A stretch of 35,974 nucleotides of DNA from Pseudanabaena sp. FACHB-1998. GTDB taxonomy: Bacteria; Cyanobacteriota; Cyanobacteriia; Pseudanabaenales; Pseudanabaenaceae. The notes below the pieces were generated by a model. That model had not been told where the DNA came from, did not search any database, and worked only from the letters and a program-made list of their open reading frames with translations. The stretch covers positions 1 to 35,974 of the forward strand of contig NZ_JACJQA010000044.1 in NCBI RefSeq assembly GCF_014696355.1, written 5' to 3'. Every line of letters starts with the position of its first letter. Position 1 is the stretch's first letter. Position numbers and translations under genes: made by a program. Shown one piece after another: positions 8,487-18,600 of this stretch.

Positions 8487-9362
8487 ATGGACTTCGAGCC
8501 AGCCTATAGCCGCTACCCTCTTGCTACGGTCAATCAACGCCTCGGAGCGCTCATCGTAGACTTTTTAAGTTGTTGGTTTATTTCCGAATTAACCGTATCG
8601 ATCTTATCGATTGACCCAGCGAACCCTCTGCATCTATTTATATTTATCTCGACATGGTTTGTCTTTCGGGTGTTTATCGCCGCCCGCGCACAGGGGCAGA
8701 GCTTTGGTAGATGGCTGATGAGTATTCGGGTGATTGATGCGGAATTTGGCAAAACGGCTGGACTGGGCGCATTTATGAAGCGGGAGATTTTTGTCTTTGT
8801 CTGTGCCATTTTTCTGATTAAAACTATCACCTCGACCCTCATTGTCTTTGCTTGGATTCCCTTTGTTGCCGATGCCGCCTTTGCGATCGTTGATAACGAA
8901 AAGCGTCAAGCCTTTCACGATCGCATTAGTGGCACGATTTCTATTCAAACCCGCAAAGGTTTTGCGATCGATGAAAAGCTAGGCAAACTCTTTAACCAAG
9001 CAGGTCAGCAAGCCACAAAGCTCTATCAAAGTCGCCAAGAGCGTGATTTGTATGAAGACGAATATAGCGCCCCTCGCCAAAAAACTAAGCGCCGCCCCCG
9101 CACCAAATCCCGTCCACCTCAAGACTTTAATTTTGATCGAGATAGTGACTTTGATCGCTCTTATCAAGATTCTTATCAAGATAATTACAACGATCCCTAT
9201 GCGGAGCCTTTAGATCCGCCCAAAAATGCTTATAAAGGCGATGTGGATGGTTTCGATAATTGGGACAAAGATGATCTTCGTGATGATAGAGGCGATCGCC
9301 CTAAGTCCTACGATGATGAACCACCAATTAAGCGATCGGCGCGTCGTCCTAGGCGGAGGTAG
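8487..9362 (+). CDS. RDD-family membrane protein with long charged C-terminal tail
   Basis: From the ATG at 8487 this is 291 residues. The RDD domain spans about residues 1-150: SRYPLATVNQRLGALIVDFL carries the Arg...Asp pair in the first membrane helix, and further hydrophobic helices (LFIFISTWFVFRVFIAA; FVFVCAIFLIKTITSTLIVF) follow. SFGRWLMSIRVIDAE is the typical connecting loop. The remaining 130 residues are a disordered tail rich in Arg, Asp, Gln and Pro, alternating basic and acidic stretches. RDD proteins are inner-membrane proteins, some linked to ion exchange; the role here is unknown. The frame is open 47 codons further upstream, but that part runs through palindromic repeat DNA, so I prefer 8487. 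Confidence 0.85.
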   Translation: MDFEPAYSRYPLATVNQRLGALIVDFLSCWFISELTVSILSIDPANPLHLFIFISTWFVFRVFIAARAQGQSFGRWLMSIRVIDAEFGKTAGLGAFMKREIFVFVCAIFLIKTITSTLIVFAWIPFVADAAFAIVDNEKRQAFHDRISGTISIQTRKGFAIDEKLGKLFNQAGQQATKLYQSRQERDLYEDEYSAPRQKTKRRPRTKSRPPQDFNFDRDSDFDRSYQDSYQDNYNDPYAEPLDPPKNAYKGDVDGFDNWDKDDLRDDRGDRPKSYDDEPPIKRSARRPRRR

Positions 9363-9380
9363 TCGCATTAGTGAAGGATT

Positions 9381-9409
9381 GGTGTGGCGCGGCAACGCCG
9401 CGCCACACC
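9381..9409 (+). repeat. Perfect 13-bp GC-rich hairpin after the RDD gene
   Basis: GGTGTGGCGCGGC pairs perfectly with its complement across an AAC loop (apex GC-AAC-GC). It lies 19 bases after the RDD stop codon. It could serve as a terminator or 3'-end stabiliser, but lacks a T run. Confidence 0.75.
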
Positions 9410-9508
9410 TGCCCGATACTTGTATTATTAAACATTCCTTAATGCTGGAACAGTAGTAAAGCAAGTAAAAGCAATCTATGATTTAGTCAGCCTGTAGACT
9501 GGTTTGCT

Positions 9509-10156
9509 ATGAAAATAGATCATCCGACTTATACACAAGAACAGATTTCAGCGTGGTTGCGGGGATTGATGAGTGTTGCCCTCGCAGACAATGATTATAG
9601 TGACCAAGAGCGTAGCCTCTTCGATCAAATCAGCCATAGTGATGAATGGGGTGAAGAAGTAACGATCGCTAATTTTGAACCAATTAGCGCCCAAGATTTA
9701 GCAACAGCATTAGGTAGTGATTATGCTGTGGGGCAGAATTTCCTGCGGATGGCAGTAATGATGGCTCTTGCCGATGGAAAATATACAGATACGGAAGATC
9801 TCGTTATTCAAGGATTTTGTAAAGCCCTTAATCAAGAAGTAAAAGCGATCGATGATCTACGGGAGAAATTAGCTTCCGCCTCCCACCATGAGGAACACCA
9901 TCCTGATTTATTAGAACCAGTTAAAGAATGGCTCGATCACATGGATATTCATGATTCCAAACTTGCTAATTTAATCTGTAAAGTTGTCCCTGCTCAATGT
10001 CCATTTGAGCGTGATATTGTCTTGTTTGGACGCAAAATCATGCATATTCCTGCTATGTGCGAAATCAATCCTCTATACGATCAACTAGTGGGCTTAAGAT
10101 TCCGATCGCTAAGTTATCTTGCTGATAAAGGTGAAGATATTTCCAAATATTATTAA
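9509..10156 (+). CDS. TerB-like domain fused to Mo-dependent nitrogenase C-terminal domain
   Basis: This 215-residue protein has two parts. Residues 10-125 look like a TerB/tellurite-resistance helical fold, with two repeats of the acidic pattern: LRGLMSVALADNDYSDQE and MAVMMALADGKYTDTED. Residues 135-215 match the cyanobacterial 'Mo-dependent nitrogenase C-terminal' family: VKEWLDHMDIHDSKLANLICK, PAQCPFERDIVLFG, IPAMCEINPLYDQLVGLRFR. Despite its name, that family also occurs in cyanobacteria that do not fix nitrogen, and its function is unknown. No nif gene is nearby. The gene stands alone, ending immediately before a MITE-like repeat. Confidence 0.85.
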   Translation: MKIDHPTYTQEQISAWLRGLMSVALADNDYSDQERSLFDQISHSDEWGEEVTIANFEPISAQDLATALGSDYAVGQNFLRMAVMMALADGKYTDTEDLVIQGFCKALNQEVKAIDDLREKLASASHHEEHHPDLLEPVKEWLDHMDIHDSKLANLICKVVPAQCPFERDIVLFGRKIMHIPAMCEINPLYDQLVGLRFRSLSYLADKGEDISKYY

Positions 10157-10240
10157 TAAATAGCTAGGCATAATTAATTACCAACCAAAACCCGTAAAGT
10201 TGCGCTCCGTAGGGGTGCAACTTTACGGGTTTTGGTAATC
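10157..10240 (+). repeat. MITE-like palindromic element, right end truncated
   Basis: The left end TAAATAGCTAGGC (10157-10169) is one base off the 13-bp terminal repeat seen intact at 31584. It begins directly after the stop codon of the upstream gene. Inside, a 19-bp arm (CCAAAACCCGTAAAGTTGC, 10185-10203) pairs with 10217-10235. A near-identical copy lies at 21304-21391. The right terminal repeat is absent, because the convergent CHAT gene starts its stop codon at 10245. It probably works as a shared terminator for the two convergent genes. Confidence 0.75.
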
Positions 10241-10244
10241 TTTT

Positions 10245-13166
10245 TTATTTGCCATTGCCAATCAAAATAAAAGAAGCCCAAAAATATGGATGTTGTAAAT
10301 TAGATTGAGGGGATTGCAGAAGACCTAATTGGGCTTGGCGAAGAGAATTAATCACATTACTTCCCTTTTGCAACTGCGTATAAAAATTACTCATCAATAA
10401 CTGTGTTCCTTGATCGCTGACCGTCCATAGTGAGGCGATCGCAGCTTTAGCTCCCGTACGCTGAATCTGATAGCCAAAGCCAAGAATTTCTTCCCCACTA
10501 CCCACAACCCCTCCAAGGGCAGTTTGACAAGCGCTTAAAACAACTAGTTGAGTATTGGGTAACTTCCATTCGCGCAACTCTCGCAAATTTAGGCGATCAC
10601 CATTTCCCATTAATACAAAGGAATCCTCTGGAGTTCCGTTGACAAAAGCCGCATGGGTTGCCAAATGAATCACACTATAGTTACCAAATTGAGAAACGAT
10701 CGCTTGACGATTGAAGAGGGTATCAACTAATTTGGTAGTGTCTGGAAAAGTTGTGGCAATCTTATCAATTTCTTTGCCAGCAAAGGGTAGTCCTTTAAAA
10801 GTAAACTTCTCATTGCCAATTTCAAACTTGACATCCCCTTGAGTAAAGGCTGCCGCAATGATTTTAAGAGAACCTTTAGCGACGGATGGGAAGTCTAAAA
10901 ATCCAGAAGCAGTTAAGTAATTAAAGCCATAGCGTTCGATTAACCACTTTTTGCCATCATAGAGCGCGGAGAGAGGGATATAACGCAATTTGCCATCAGG
11001 CGCATAAAGCAGAAGGTCAATATTGGCAGCTTGCAGATCTGCTTCAATCGGCTTGATGAGATATCGATAAAGTTTTGCCGAGGATTCTTTAACATCAGCA
11101 GAACTAGCATCTTGTAAATCGGCTCGAAAATCCTGTAATAGTTTAGTGAATTCCTCCACATTAACTTTAAGGGAACGTAAAATAGGGGCTGATTTGGCGG
11201 GAAGAAGCACTAAAAAAAGCTGATCTTCAAATAATAATGGATAAAATAATGAAGCCCGATCGCCAAATCTCTGGACATTCGCCAAGAGCGATCGCGAAGT
11301 GGCGAGATTCAGGCTTTCCCGTGCGGCTGTATTCTGGATTTGAGTTACTAGAGGTGAGCCGTTTAGGAGGATTTTTACATCAGTATTAATGAGCGCTTTT
11401 TCAGCGTCAAAAAGGGTGATGCCGATAGCCGTGCGATCGTTGCCTTTGACATCACGCAGATAGTCCTGTAACTCTTGAACCTTCAGTAAATCCAGAATTT
11501 GAATTGCTTCATTAATGCGATTTTGCTGGAGAAGTAATTTTGCTAAGTTGCGATAGGTATAGGAAACGCTTTGCTTATATGCCGAGCGATCTTCACGGGG
11601 TAACATCCTGATGGATTGACGAATTGCTTCGCGGACATTGATGGATTCTTTAAGATAGGCGATCGCACTTTCAAATTGTTTTTGCTGAGTAAGTAAATCC
11701 CCAATATTGGCAAGGACAACGGACTCGGTGCTGCGATCGCGTACTTCTCTAGCAATTTTTATCGCCTGTTGATAGGACGCGATCGCCTCGGCTTGCTTTC
11801 CTAAATTGGCATAGGCGCGACCCAGATTACTGAGCGCCACGCCTGTACCCGATAAATCTTTGACCTTTTCGTACTGTGCTAAAGCCTGTTGATGAAAAGC
11901 GATCGCCTGTTCCAATTGCCCGAGGCGAGAGTAGGTACTGCCAATATTGTCGAGGGTAATCCCAATTCCCAAATCATTGCCAATCTCTTGATAGGCTACT
12001 TTAGCTTTTTGAAAGAAGTTCAGAGCTTCTTTATATTTCCCACTGTTGCTGTAAAGTTGAGCAATATTATTGAGGTTATTAGCTTGTCCCGCTTTGACCG
12101 TGACATTATCGTTGGCAGTATCTCCTACCGTAGCCCGTACTGATAAACCTCGACTCGTCAAGGTCGGATTGCTGTTATCTTCCCCAAGGACATCATGGAG
12201 TAATTCTATTTCTGTTTTCTTTAAGCCGACAAAATCTTCAGGAGTGAGCTTGAAATAGATCTTGGTCGCTTGTTCGGCTAATTCCAAAGCACGGCGATTT
12301 TGTCCAAGACTGTAATAGAGAGCGCTGATATTGTTAATGATTGCTGCCTCATCACCTCGATAACAACAGAGCGTTCTTACAAGGGCTAGAGACTGTTCGT
12401 AGGATTCTAAGGCTTGGGCATATTGGGTTTGATTGGCATAAATTACACCAATATTATTTAAAGTCTGAACTCTCCCAATAGTATCTTTTTGCTCAACACT
12501 TCTGGGTAACATTTGCTGATAGCTAGCTAAGGCAAGATCGTATTGCGAAGATTTGAAATAAATGGAAGCCATGCGCGAAAGGGTCACGCTTTCACTGGTT
12601 AAGAGGCTATCCCGATCGCCTTTTTTTGCCTTAAGGCGATCGCGAAAAATATCCAGAGCCTGTTGATAAAGGGGCAAGGCTTGGGCATATTGCCTCTGTT
12701 TGTCATAGACATCAGCGATATATTGCAAGGTATAACCGACACTTACAGGATCGCCATCGGGAAACTTGGCGAGATCCTTTGCAATTACCAGTGCTTGCTG
12801 AAAATAGGGCATTGCTTTGTCATACTGCCCTGTTGTCAAATAAACATCACCTAAGATATTCAGGGTATCAAGCTCGCCGCCTGTCGCTTTCCATTTCCGA
12901 AACAGTTCCAGCGCCTTTTGCAAATCCGCGATCGCCCCCTGCGGATCGGCTTTTTGTAAGCGATCGTATCCCGATTGCTTGAGATAAACCGCTTCCGTAA
13001 TTTGTTGCGATCGCAAATCTTCAGAGGATTGAGCAGGGGATTGAGCAACTGTCTGAGCGATCGCGCTAAATTCTGATTTCGCAGCTAATTTTGTAAGTAT
13101 CAACGTTGGCGTAACGACAATCGCCAGCAATATTCCGAGCCTTACAAAACTACGAATTAAGCGCAT
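10245..13166 (-). CDS. Exported TPR-CHAT protein (caspase-like peptidase domain)
   Basis: This is a 973-residue protein with an N-terminal hydrophobic signal-like segment (about residues 8-28). About eleven tetratricopeptide repeats follow (about 55-560), for example LNNIGVIYANQTQYAQALES and LSNLGRAYANLGKQAEAIAS. The C-terminal CHAT domain (about 690-973) is of the type found in HetF and related caspase-like proteins. The expected catalytic pair is present: His838 in HLATHAAF and Cys880 in VLSACQTALGG, with the downstream SGEEILGFGYQIQRTGAKAAIASLW block. The function is probably protein binding through the TPRs coupled to regulated proteolysis. The signal suggests it acts outside the cytoplasm. 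It begins 2 bases after the stop of the TIGR03643 gene, so the two are very likely translated together. Confidence 0.92.
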   Translation of the reverse strand: MRLIRSFVRLGILLAIVVTPTLILTKLAAKSEFSAIAQTVAQSPAQSSEDLRSQQITEAVYLKQSGYDRLQKADPQGAIADLQKALELFRKWKATGGELDTLNILGDVYLTTGQYDKAMPYFQQALVIAKDLAKFPDGDPVSVGYTLQYIADVYDKQRQYAQALPLYQQALDIFRDRLKAKKGDRDSLLTSESVTLSRMASIYFKSSQYDLALASYQQMLPRSVEQKDTIGRVQTLNNIGVIYANQTQYAQALESYEQSLALVRTLCCYRGDEAAIINNISALYYSLGQNRRALELAEQATKIYFKLTPEDFVGLKKTEIELLHDVLGEDNSNPTLTSRGLSVRATVGDTANDNVTVKAGQANNLNNIAQLYSNSGKYKEALNFFQKAKVAYQEIGNDLGIGITLDNIGSTYSRLGQLEQAIAFHQQALAQYEKVKDLSGTGVALSNLGRAYANLGKQAEAIASYQQAIKIAREVRDRSTESVVLANIGDLLTQQKQFESAIAYLKESINVREAIRQSIRMLPREDRSAYKQSVSYTYRNLAKLLLQQNRINEAIQILDLLKVQELQDYLRDVKGNDRTAIGITLFDAEKALINTDVKILLNGSPLVTQIQNTAARESLNLATSRSLLANVQRFGDRASLFYPLLFEDQLFLVLLPAKSAPILRSLKVNVEEFTKLLQDFRADLQDASSADVKESSAKLYRYLIKPIEADLQAANIDLLLYAPDGKLRYIPLSALYDGKKWLIERYGFNYLTASGFLDFPSVAKGSLKIIAAAFTQGDVKFEIGNEKFTFKGLPFAGKEIDKIATTFPDTTKLVDTLFNRQAIVSQFGNYSVIHLATHAAFVNGTPEDSFVLMGNGDRLNLRELREWKLPNTQLVVLSACQTALGGVVGSGEEILGFGYQIQRTGAKAAIASLWTVSDQGTQLLMSNFYTQLQKGSNVINSLRQAQLGLLQSPQSNLQHPYFWASFILIGNGK

Positions 13167-13168
13167 AG

Positions 13169-13438
13169 TTATTTATTCTTGAGTTTATCTTGTTGTCCGC
13201 AACGAAATCTTTGCGCCATTGAACTCTTAGCGTGTTTGGTTTTACGACCGCTTACTCGCTCTCTCCACATCAAAAAAGAAGAGCGCTTCATGGAACTACG
13301 CATGATTTTAATTACTTCTGTCTCCGAAATCCCAAATTGGGCATAAATCGTATCAAAACTGGTGCGATCTTCCCATGCCATTTCGATAATGCGGTCAATG
13401 TCCTCAGGTGTGAGGGCTTTAAGAGCTTGTTTATCCAT
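13169..13438 (-). CDS. TIGR03643 (DUF2805) small protein
   Basis: This 89-residue basic protein carries the family block LTPEDIDRIIEMAWEDRTSF, then FGISETEVIKIMRSSMK and FLMWRERVSGRKTKH, with a lysine-rich tail. The arrangement resembles a small helix-turn-helix protein that might bind nucleic acid, but the family has no assigned role. It lies 2 bases upstream of the TPR-CHAT gene on the same strand, suggesting cotranscription. A hairpin separates it from the preceding DUF2325 gene. Confidence 0.85.
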   Translation of the reverse strand: MDKQALKALTPEDIDRIIEMAWEDRTSFDTIYAQFGISETEVIKIMRSSMKRSSFLMWRERVSGRKTKHAKSSMAQRFRCGQQDKLKNK

Positions 13439-13448
13439 ATAATTACAT

Positions 13449-13492
13449 ATAAAATTTAGAAAGTGCCACTTTGCGGCGCTTTCTAAATTTTA
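13449..13492 (-). terminator. 19-bp hairpin between DUF2325 and TIGR03643 genes
   Basis: ATAAAATTTAGAAAGTGCC pairs with 13474-13492 with one G-U position, around a loop containing ACTTTGC. Orientation cannot be decided. It lies just upstream of the TIGR03643 start at 13438 and just downstream of 13504, where the DUF2325 gene ends, so termination of the latter is plausible. Confidence 0.6.
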
Positions 13493-13503
13493 TATTAGCT
13501 TTT

Positions 13504-14535
13504 TTATCCTTGCTTCCAATGACGCGCTAATTGTTTGGCTTTTAGTCCCGATTCAATTACTTCTAGTAGTCTGGTCATACCTGTTGTATTCACAATTTCA
13601 TAGGTTTTGTTAGCCCGACGGCAAGCCTCGATCGCTCTCTCAGTGAGTGAGTGGCTGGCATAACCCGTCACGATAATAATTAAATCCCCACCAGCAATTT
13701 GCGCCTCACCCTGTGCGGCGAGCTGCAAACCATCCTGCTCGGTGTACCACATTAAATTAATTGCCGAATCTCGCAATCTATTTTTTACAGCCGTTTGTAA
13801 GCGATCGTGTCCACCAAAGACCAATACCTTACCGCTTAGGTCAGTATACAAAGCAGGGCGCTTTTCGGTCTTACGGTGTCGGGCGTTAGGTTGTACATCA
13901 GGGGCGCGATCAACACGGGAGCGATTTTCGAGGGCTTTATTGTAAATAAATGTCAGTGTTTGTTCATGGCTACCACGTAAACGGGCTACAGGTCCTTCTT
14001 CGCTGTGGGAATTTATTTGATTAATCAGCGCTTCGACGACCTCTTCCAGAGAACCGATCGCTTTTAGGTCATTGGCATATCCCCGTACAGCGATCGAGGC
14101 ATCCGTAGCACTAAAGAAATCATGCTGCTCTTCGATCATCTCTAACAGATCGGCTCTTAACTCTCGCCGCCACTGAGCCGTTTGTTCAGTTATTCGTTCA
14201 TCTAGAAGTCTTTCTTCGCTCAAAATTAATTGGCGATCGGCAAGCTGGGCTGCTAGGCTCGGAGCTTCGGCGATCTCCTGTCGAATATCGGCGGCTTTTT
14301 TTTCTAGTTTTAGCTTAGTCTCACTGTCTGGGCTTCCCCCCTCACGAGTATATTCCTCCAACATCTGCTCAACCTTTGCCAACAGGGGTTTTAACCGTCC
14401 TTCAATTTGGGATACAGCCTCTTGAATTTGGCGATCGCGTTGTTGTTGAAGCCGATTTTGTTCTAACTCCACCTTAGCCATCGTCAGTAAATCACTGACT
14501 GAAGCTTCTAATTCATCTAATTCAGAAATATGCAT
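13504..14535 (-). CDS. Coiled-coil protein with C-terminal DUF2325 domain
   Basis: This 343-residue protein has a long charged coiled coil over roughly residues 10-160 (ELEQNRLQQQRDRQIQEAV and following). The C-terminal part (about 235-330) resembles DUF2325: KVLVFGGHDRLQTAVKNRL, GDLIIIVTGYASHSLTERA, EACRRANKTYEIVNTTG. That fold looks Rossmann-like, and the family sometimes occurs beside DNA-processing genes, but its activity is unknown. A basic stretch at 210-230 joins the halves. It is separated by 65 bases and a hairpin from the TIGR03643/CHAT pair downstream. Confidence 0.75.
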   Translation of the reverse strand: MHISELDELEASVSDLLTMAKVELEQNRLQQQRDRQIQEAVSQIEGRLKPLLAKVEQMLEEYTREGGSPDSETKLKLEKKAADIRQEIAEAPSLAAQLADRQLILSEERLLDERITEQTAQWRRELRADLLEMIEEQHDFFSATDASIAVRGYANDLKAIGSLEEVVEALINQINSHSEEGPVARLRGSHEQTLTFIYNKALENRSRVDRAPDVQPNARHRKTEKRPALYTDLSGKVLVFGGHDRLQTAVKNRLRDSAINLMWYTEQDGLQLAAQGEAQIAGGDLIIIVTGYASHSLTERAIEACRRANKTYEIVNTTGMTRLLEVIESGLKAKQLARHWKQG

Positions 14536-14696
14536 ATATATTTACTTAAAATTTACCTAGTATTTGTATGTAACTAATATGTAATTAATCGATTAGCTAT
14601 TGAGCCATCCGAAATGACCAAGAAAATGACCATGAATAAGTAATTATAAGAAGTTATAGTCACTAATTCCTAATGTAACCTCTTGCTTACTTAAGT

Positions 14697-15365
14697 GTGT
14701 ATAGTTTTATGCTCCAAACCGATCTCGATCCCATCCCCTATATTGATTACGCCGTACTAGATCCATCCGCCACTCATGAACAGGTGGATCGAGCCTGTGA
14801 AGAAGCTGATCGCTTTGGATTTGCTAGTGTTTGCGTCTATCCTTGCAACGTCAAGCGAGCTACGGAGCGGCTCTTAAAAACCAAGGTGGAAATCTGCACA
14901 GTGATTGGATTTCCTAGTGGCGCAACCACGTCTAATGTAAAGCTTTATGAAGCAATGGAAGCGGTAGAGAATGGGGCAACGGAATTAGATGTAGTTATTA
15001 ATTTTGGTTGGCTCAAAACAGGACAAACTAATCTGTTGCATCAAGATTTAGCTCAGATATGTCAAGAATCAGGAAAAGCAGTCAAAGCAATTTTAGAACT
15101 GAGTTTGCTAACTGCTGACGAGCAAGAGCTTGCTGCGGAAGTATGTATGGATGCAGGAGTTGCTTTTTTGAAAACAGGAACAGGCTGGGCGGGGGGCGCA
15201 ACCGTAGAAATGGTGAATTTCCTCAAGGAAATCTCGCACGGTAAAGTTGGAGTCAAAGCTTCGGGGGGAATTCGCACTAGAGAGCAAGCGATCGCTTTAA
15301 TCAATGCAGGTGCTACTCGTTTAGGCACATCCCACGGCGTAGCGATCGCCCGCGAGAAAACATAG
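14697..15365 (+). CDS. deoC: Deoxyribose-phosphate aldolase
   Basis: DeoC cleaves 2-deoxyribose-5-phosphate to glyceraldehyde-3-phosphate and acetaldehyde in deoxynucleoside salvage. This 222-residue TIM-barrel enzyme has the Schiff-base lysine in [13 protein letters not shown] (Lys159), the proton-relay lysine in [11 protein letters not shown] (Lys188), and the acidic residue in ELDVVINFG (Asp98). The first motif reads [11 protein letters not shown] where most relatives have IDH-x-L-L-K-P, a divergence outside the catalytic centre. The frame can start at GTG 14697 or ATG 14709 (MLQTDLD); neither has a convincing ribosome site. It is apparently monocistronic. Confidence 0.93.
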   Translation: MYSFMLQTDLDPIPYIDYAVLDPSATHEQVDRACEEADRFGFASVCVYPCNVKRATERLLKTKVEICTVIGFPSGATTSNVKLYEAMEAVENGATELDVVINFGWLKTGQTNLLHQDLAQICQESGKAVKAILELSLLTADEQELAAEVCMDAGVAFLKTGTGWAGGATVEMVNFLKEISHGKVGVKASGGIRTREQAIALINAGATRLGTSHGVAIAREKT

Positions 15366-15375
15366 CTCACACAGT

Positions 15376-15481
15376 TAATACCAAAACTAAAAATGGCATA
15401 GCCATTTCTAGTTTTGAAAACCATTACGGGGTTTGATTTTCAATTCACAAAAATACGACAATACTTGTGTGAATTGGTATA
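15376..15481 (+). repeat. MITE-like repeat (second family) with two internal hairpins, in a 326-base gene-free gap
   Basis: The gap 15366-15691 opens with an element bounded by AATACCAA (15378) and TTGGTAT (15474-15480). Inside are a hairpin at 15382-15416 (apex GC-ATA-GC) and a second at 15441-15477 (CAATTCACA against TGTGAATTG). The middle segment AAAACCATTACGGGGTTTG recurs, diverged, after 29163. The rest of the gap is AT-rich leader of the next gene, with AAAAGGAAAA ahead of its ATG; I see no small gene there. Confidence 0.65.
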
Positions 15482-15691
15482 AGTTGATTAGCGAAAATTT
15501 TATATAACTTTTTGATAACTTTCCTGTGTTTGAATTCCGATTGTTTAGGTTATTCTTTGAATAGACAAGCAAAAGCACAAGAATTTAGTGATCGCATAGT
15601 AACAAGAAATTGCCATTATGACGGGGGGACGAGCTAGTTTTTATATTGCTGTCAAAAGATACGGGGTTAAATCATTTAAAAGGAAAATATC

Positions 15692-18600
15692 ATGCTTGAG
15701 AACCAGAATGCAGGCTATGCCTTTGGCATGAGTGGTGGTGTCGATACTTCAACTTTTGGCACAAATCCGCTCCCAGATGTCTTTGGTATTGTTAAGGCAA
15801 AACTCCAACAAGCTGCTAGCAATCCCGATTTGTTTTCCCAAGTTTTTGGGGATAAGGCAAATACATCTGAACTGCAATCTGTAATCAAGCAATGGGCGAT
15901 CGGTGATTTTAGTCAGTTGCCATCCGTACAAGTTATTTCTGCTGATATTACAAAGGGTGCGTTTGGACTATACGCTCATGATACTCAGACAGTTTATCTA
16001 TCTGACATACTATTTCAATCTAATGCTGCGCCAACAAATTCATTATTCGGAGCAGTAGGTGTTCTAGTTGAAGAAACTTTTCATTGGTTGGATGATCGTG
16101 TTGGTACAGATACGCAAGGGGATGAAGGGGAACTTGGTCGGAATTTGTTGTTTAACTCTAATCTGAGTAGCGCTGAACTAACTCGCATTAAATCAGAGGA
16201 TGATAGTGGGATTATTGTGCTGAATGGACAATCTCTCGCTATCGAAAAAAATGACACCCTAGCGACTGCAGACAACCTAGGAATTCTAAACTCAGTTTGT
16301 ATAGGGAGAAGCGGTTGGGTGGGAACATATCGAGAATGGTGGGGTAATAACTGGGTTCCCAACGACTACTATCGGTTTCAGCTTACTAATCCTGCAATGC
16401 TTGATTTAAGGCTGATGAATTTAGAAAATGACGTTGACTTATATCTTCTAAATTCTAATGGCAATATTATTCAATCTTCAACAAATGGTGGAAGGTCTGA
16501 AGATAGTATTGCTCGGCAATTAGGTGTTGGTACTTACTATATTCAAGTTAAGCAATACACCCAAAACAGCGGCAATAGCAGATATGACTTGGCTATAAAC
16601 TCAATCTTGGATTATGCAGGAAATGATAGAAGTTCTGCTCGTAACATTGGGACGCTAATCACTAGTGACACCAGCTATATTGACTCTGTGGGTAATGTAG
16701 ACAAGGATGACTACTATGGTTTTTACCTTAATGGTACTCGCGACTTACGATTGAGTTTAACTGGATTGAGTGCTGATGCAGATGTACAGGTGTTGAATAG
16801 TGCTGGGACTGTTATTAGCGAGTCAAAACGGAGTGGTAATAGTTCAGAATCAATCAATCTAGATAATTTAGGGGCTGGCACTTACTATGCAAGGGTTTAT
16901 CGTTACAGTGGCGATACTAACTATACTTTGCGTTTGAGAGCAGAGAATCGCTTCGACCAGTATATGGCTAATGTTCGTCAGATTTACTTAGATGTACTAA
17001 ACCGAGATCCAGATTCAGGTGGTCAGCAGGGTTGGGCGAATGCAATGTTATCTGGATGGACTTACGCTCAAGTACGATCTGGTATTGCGAACAGTCAAGA
17101 ATCTAGGAACAATGTCAATGCTGCTTACCTGAACGTGTTACTGCGTAATGCTGATGCGGGTGGATTACAGGGCTATGTGAATGCACTAGCTAATAATTCG
17201 ACATTGCGGCAGGTATACGAAAGTATAGCTACAAGCAATGAAGCACGTTCTAATTTTTGGACGGCTCAGTATTACAACAATACCGATCGCAATGGCTCTG
17301 TTGTATTTGCCCAAAGTTTTGGACGCACCAATACAGGTTTTGATCGCAACTGGGGATACAGTTCACCTTCTGGTTGGGTAAGCTCTGACAATTTCTCGGC
17401 TCGTATTTTTGGACAAGTTTCTTTTGCCGCAGGGCTTCAAGAAATTCGTGTAGGGGCTGATGATGGTGTAAGAGTAAGAGTTAATGGTCAAACTATCATT
17501 GATCGTCTTGTCGATCAGGCTTTCACTACAAATACAGCAGTTTTCAATGCTGGTAATGGTGGCAATTTCAATGTTGAGATTGAGTACTATGAGCGTGGTG
17601 GTGCAGCAGCTTTAAGTTTCAGTACTATTCCCGTCATACCACCTGATTCTGCTGGAAACTCAGCAAGTACTGCTCGTAATCTTGGGACTTTATTTGATAA
17701 TGGTCAGGGTCGATATAGTTTTACTGCTAATGATTTTATTGGTAGCGTCGATCCAAATGATTTCTATCGCTTCAGTTTGAGTAATAGAAATACTTTTAAC
17801 CTGACACTGAACAATCTGAGTGCCGATGCTGATTTACAACTCATTTGGGATAGAAATGGGAATGGGGCTATTGATTCCTACGATGAGACATTTAGTTCAA
17901 CTTCGGGTGGAACGAGTCAAGATTCAATTAGCAGAATTCTTGAGTCAGGTTCCTATTTTGTCAGAGTGTTTCAAGGTTTGGCTAGTGTAAACACTAGTTA
18001 TGCTCTGAATTTTTTAGCTGACCTAAATTGGGGAACTATTTCAGGAATCAATGGATTTGGACAAACGCTTACTCATCAAATTGGACTTCAGCGAGTGAAT
18101 GGTGCATCCACAGCAGTTAGCAGTTCTACAAAGACTTGGGTAGTTATTCATGGAATGGATGGAAATCCTAATGGAGGAGATATTAATCTTTTAGCTCGGG
18201 CAATAGACGGTTACGAGGATGGGGATCAGGTCTTTGCACTGGATTGGTCTAGTGCAGCTAAAAGCAATCAAGCAATCATTCCTTTGCCTGGGATTGGAGC
18301 GTCTTGGATTGAAGTTGCCTCCAAATGGGCAGCCGATAAACTGACTGCTTGGGGAATTAGCGGTTTAAAAATTAATCTCGCTGGTCATAGTTTGGGGGCT
18401 TACGCCAGCGCCGAGATTGCAAAGCGGATCTCAGGAGGTGTAAATTTCTTGATTGCATTTGATCCTGCTAAAGCACTTCCAGGTGGATATGCTTCAGAAT
18501 CTATCAATTTTAGTGCCAATTCCCAATGGTCTTGGGCTTTTTACACAAGTTCTTTCGGTAATTCTGGTCGAGTTACAACTGCTGATGACTCTTTTACAAT

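Noticed and set aside
9509-10156. Nitrogen-fixation gene
   Set aside because: The Mo-nitrogenase C-terminal domain name is historical. No nif gene or NifD/NifK catalytic region is present.
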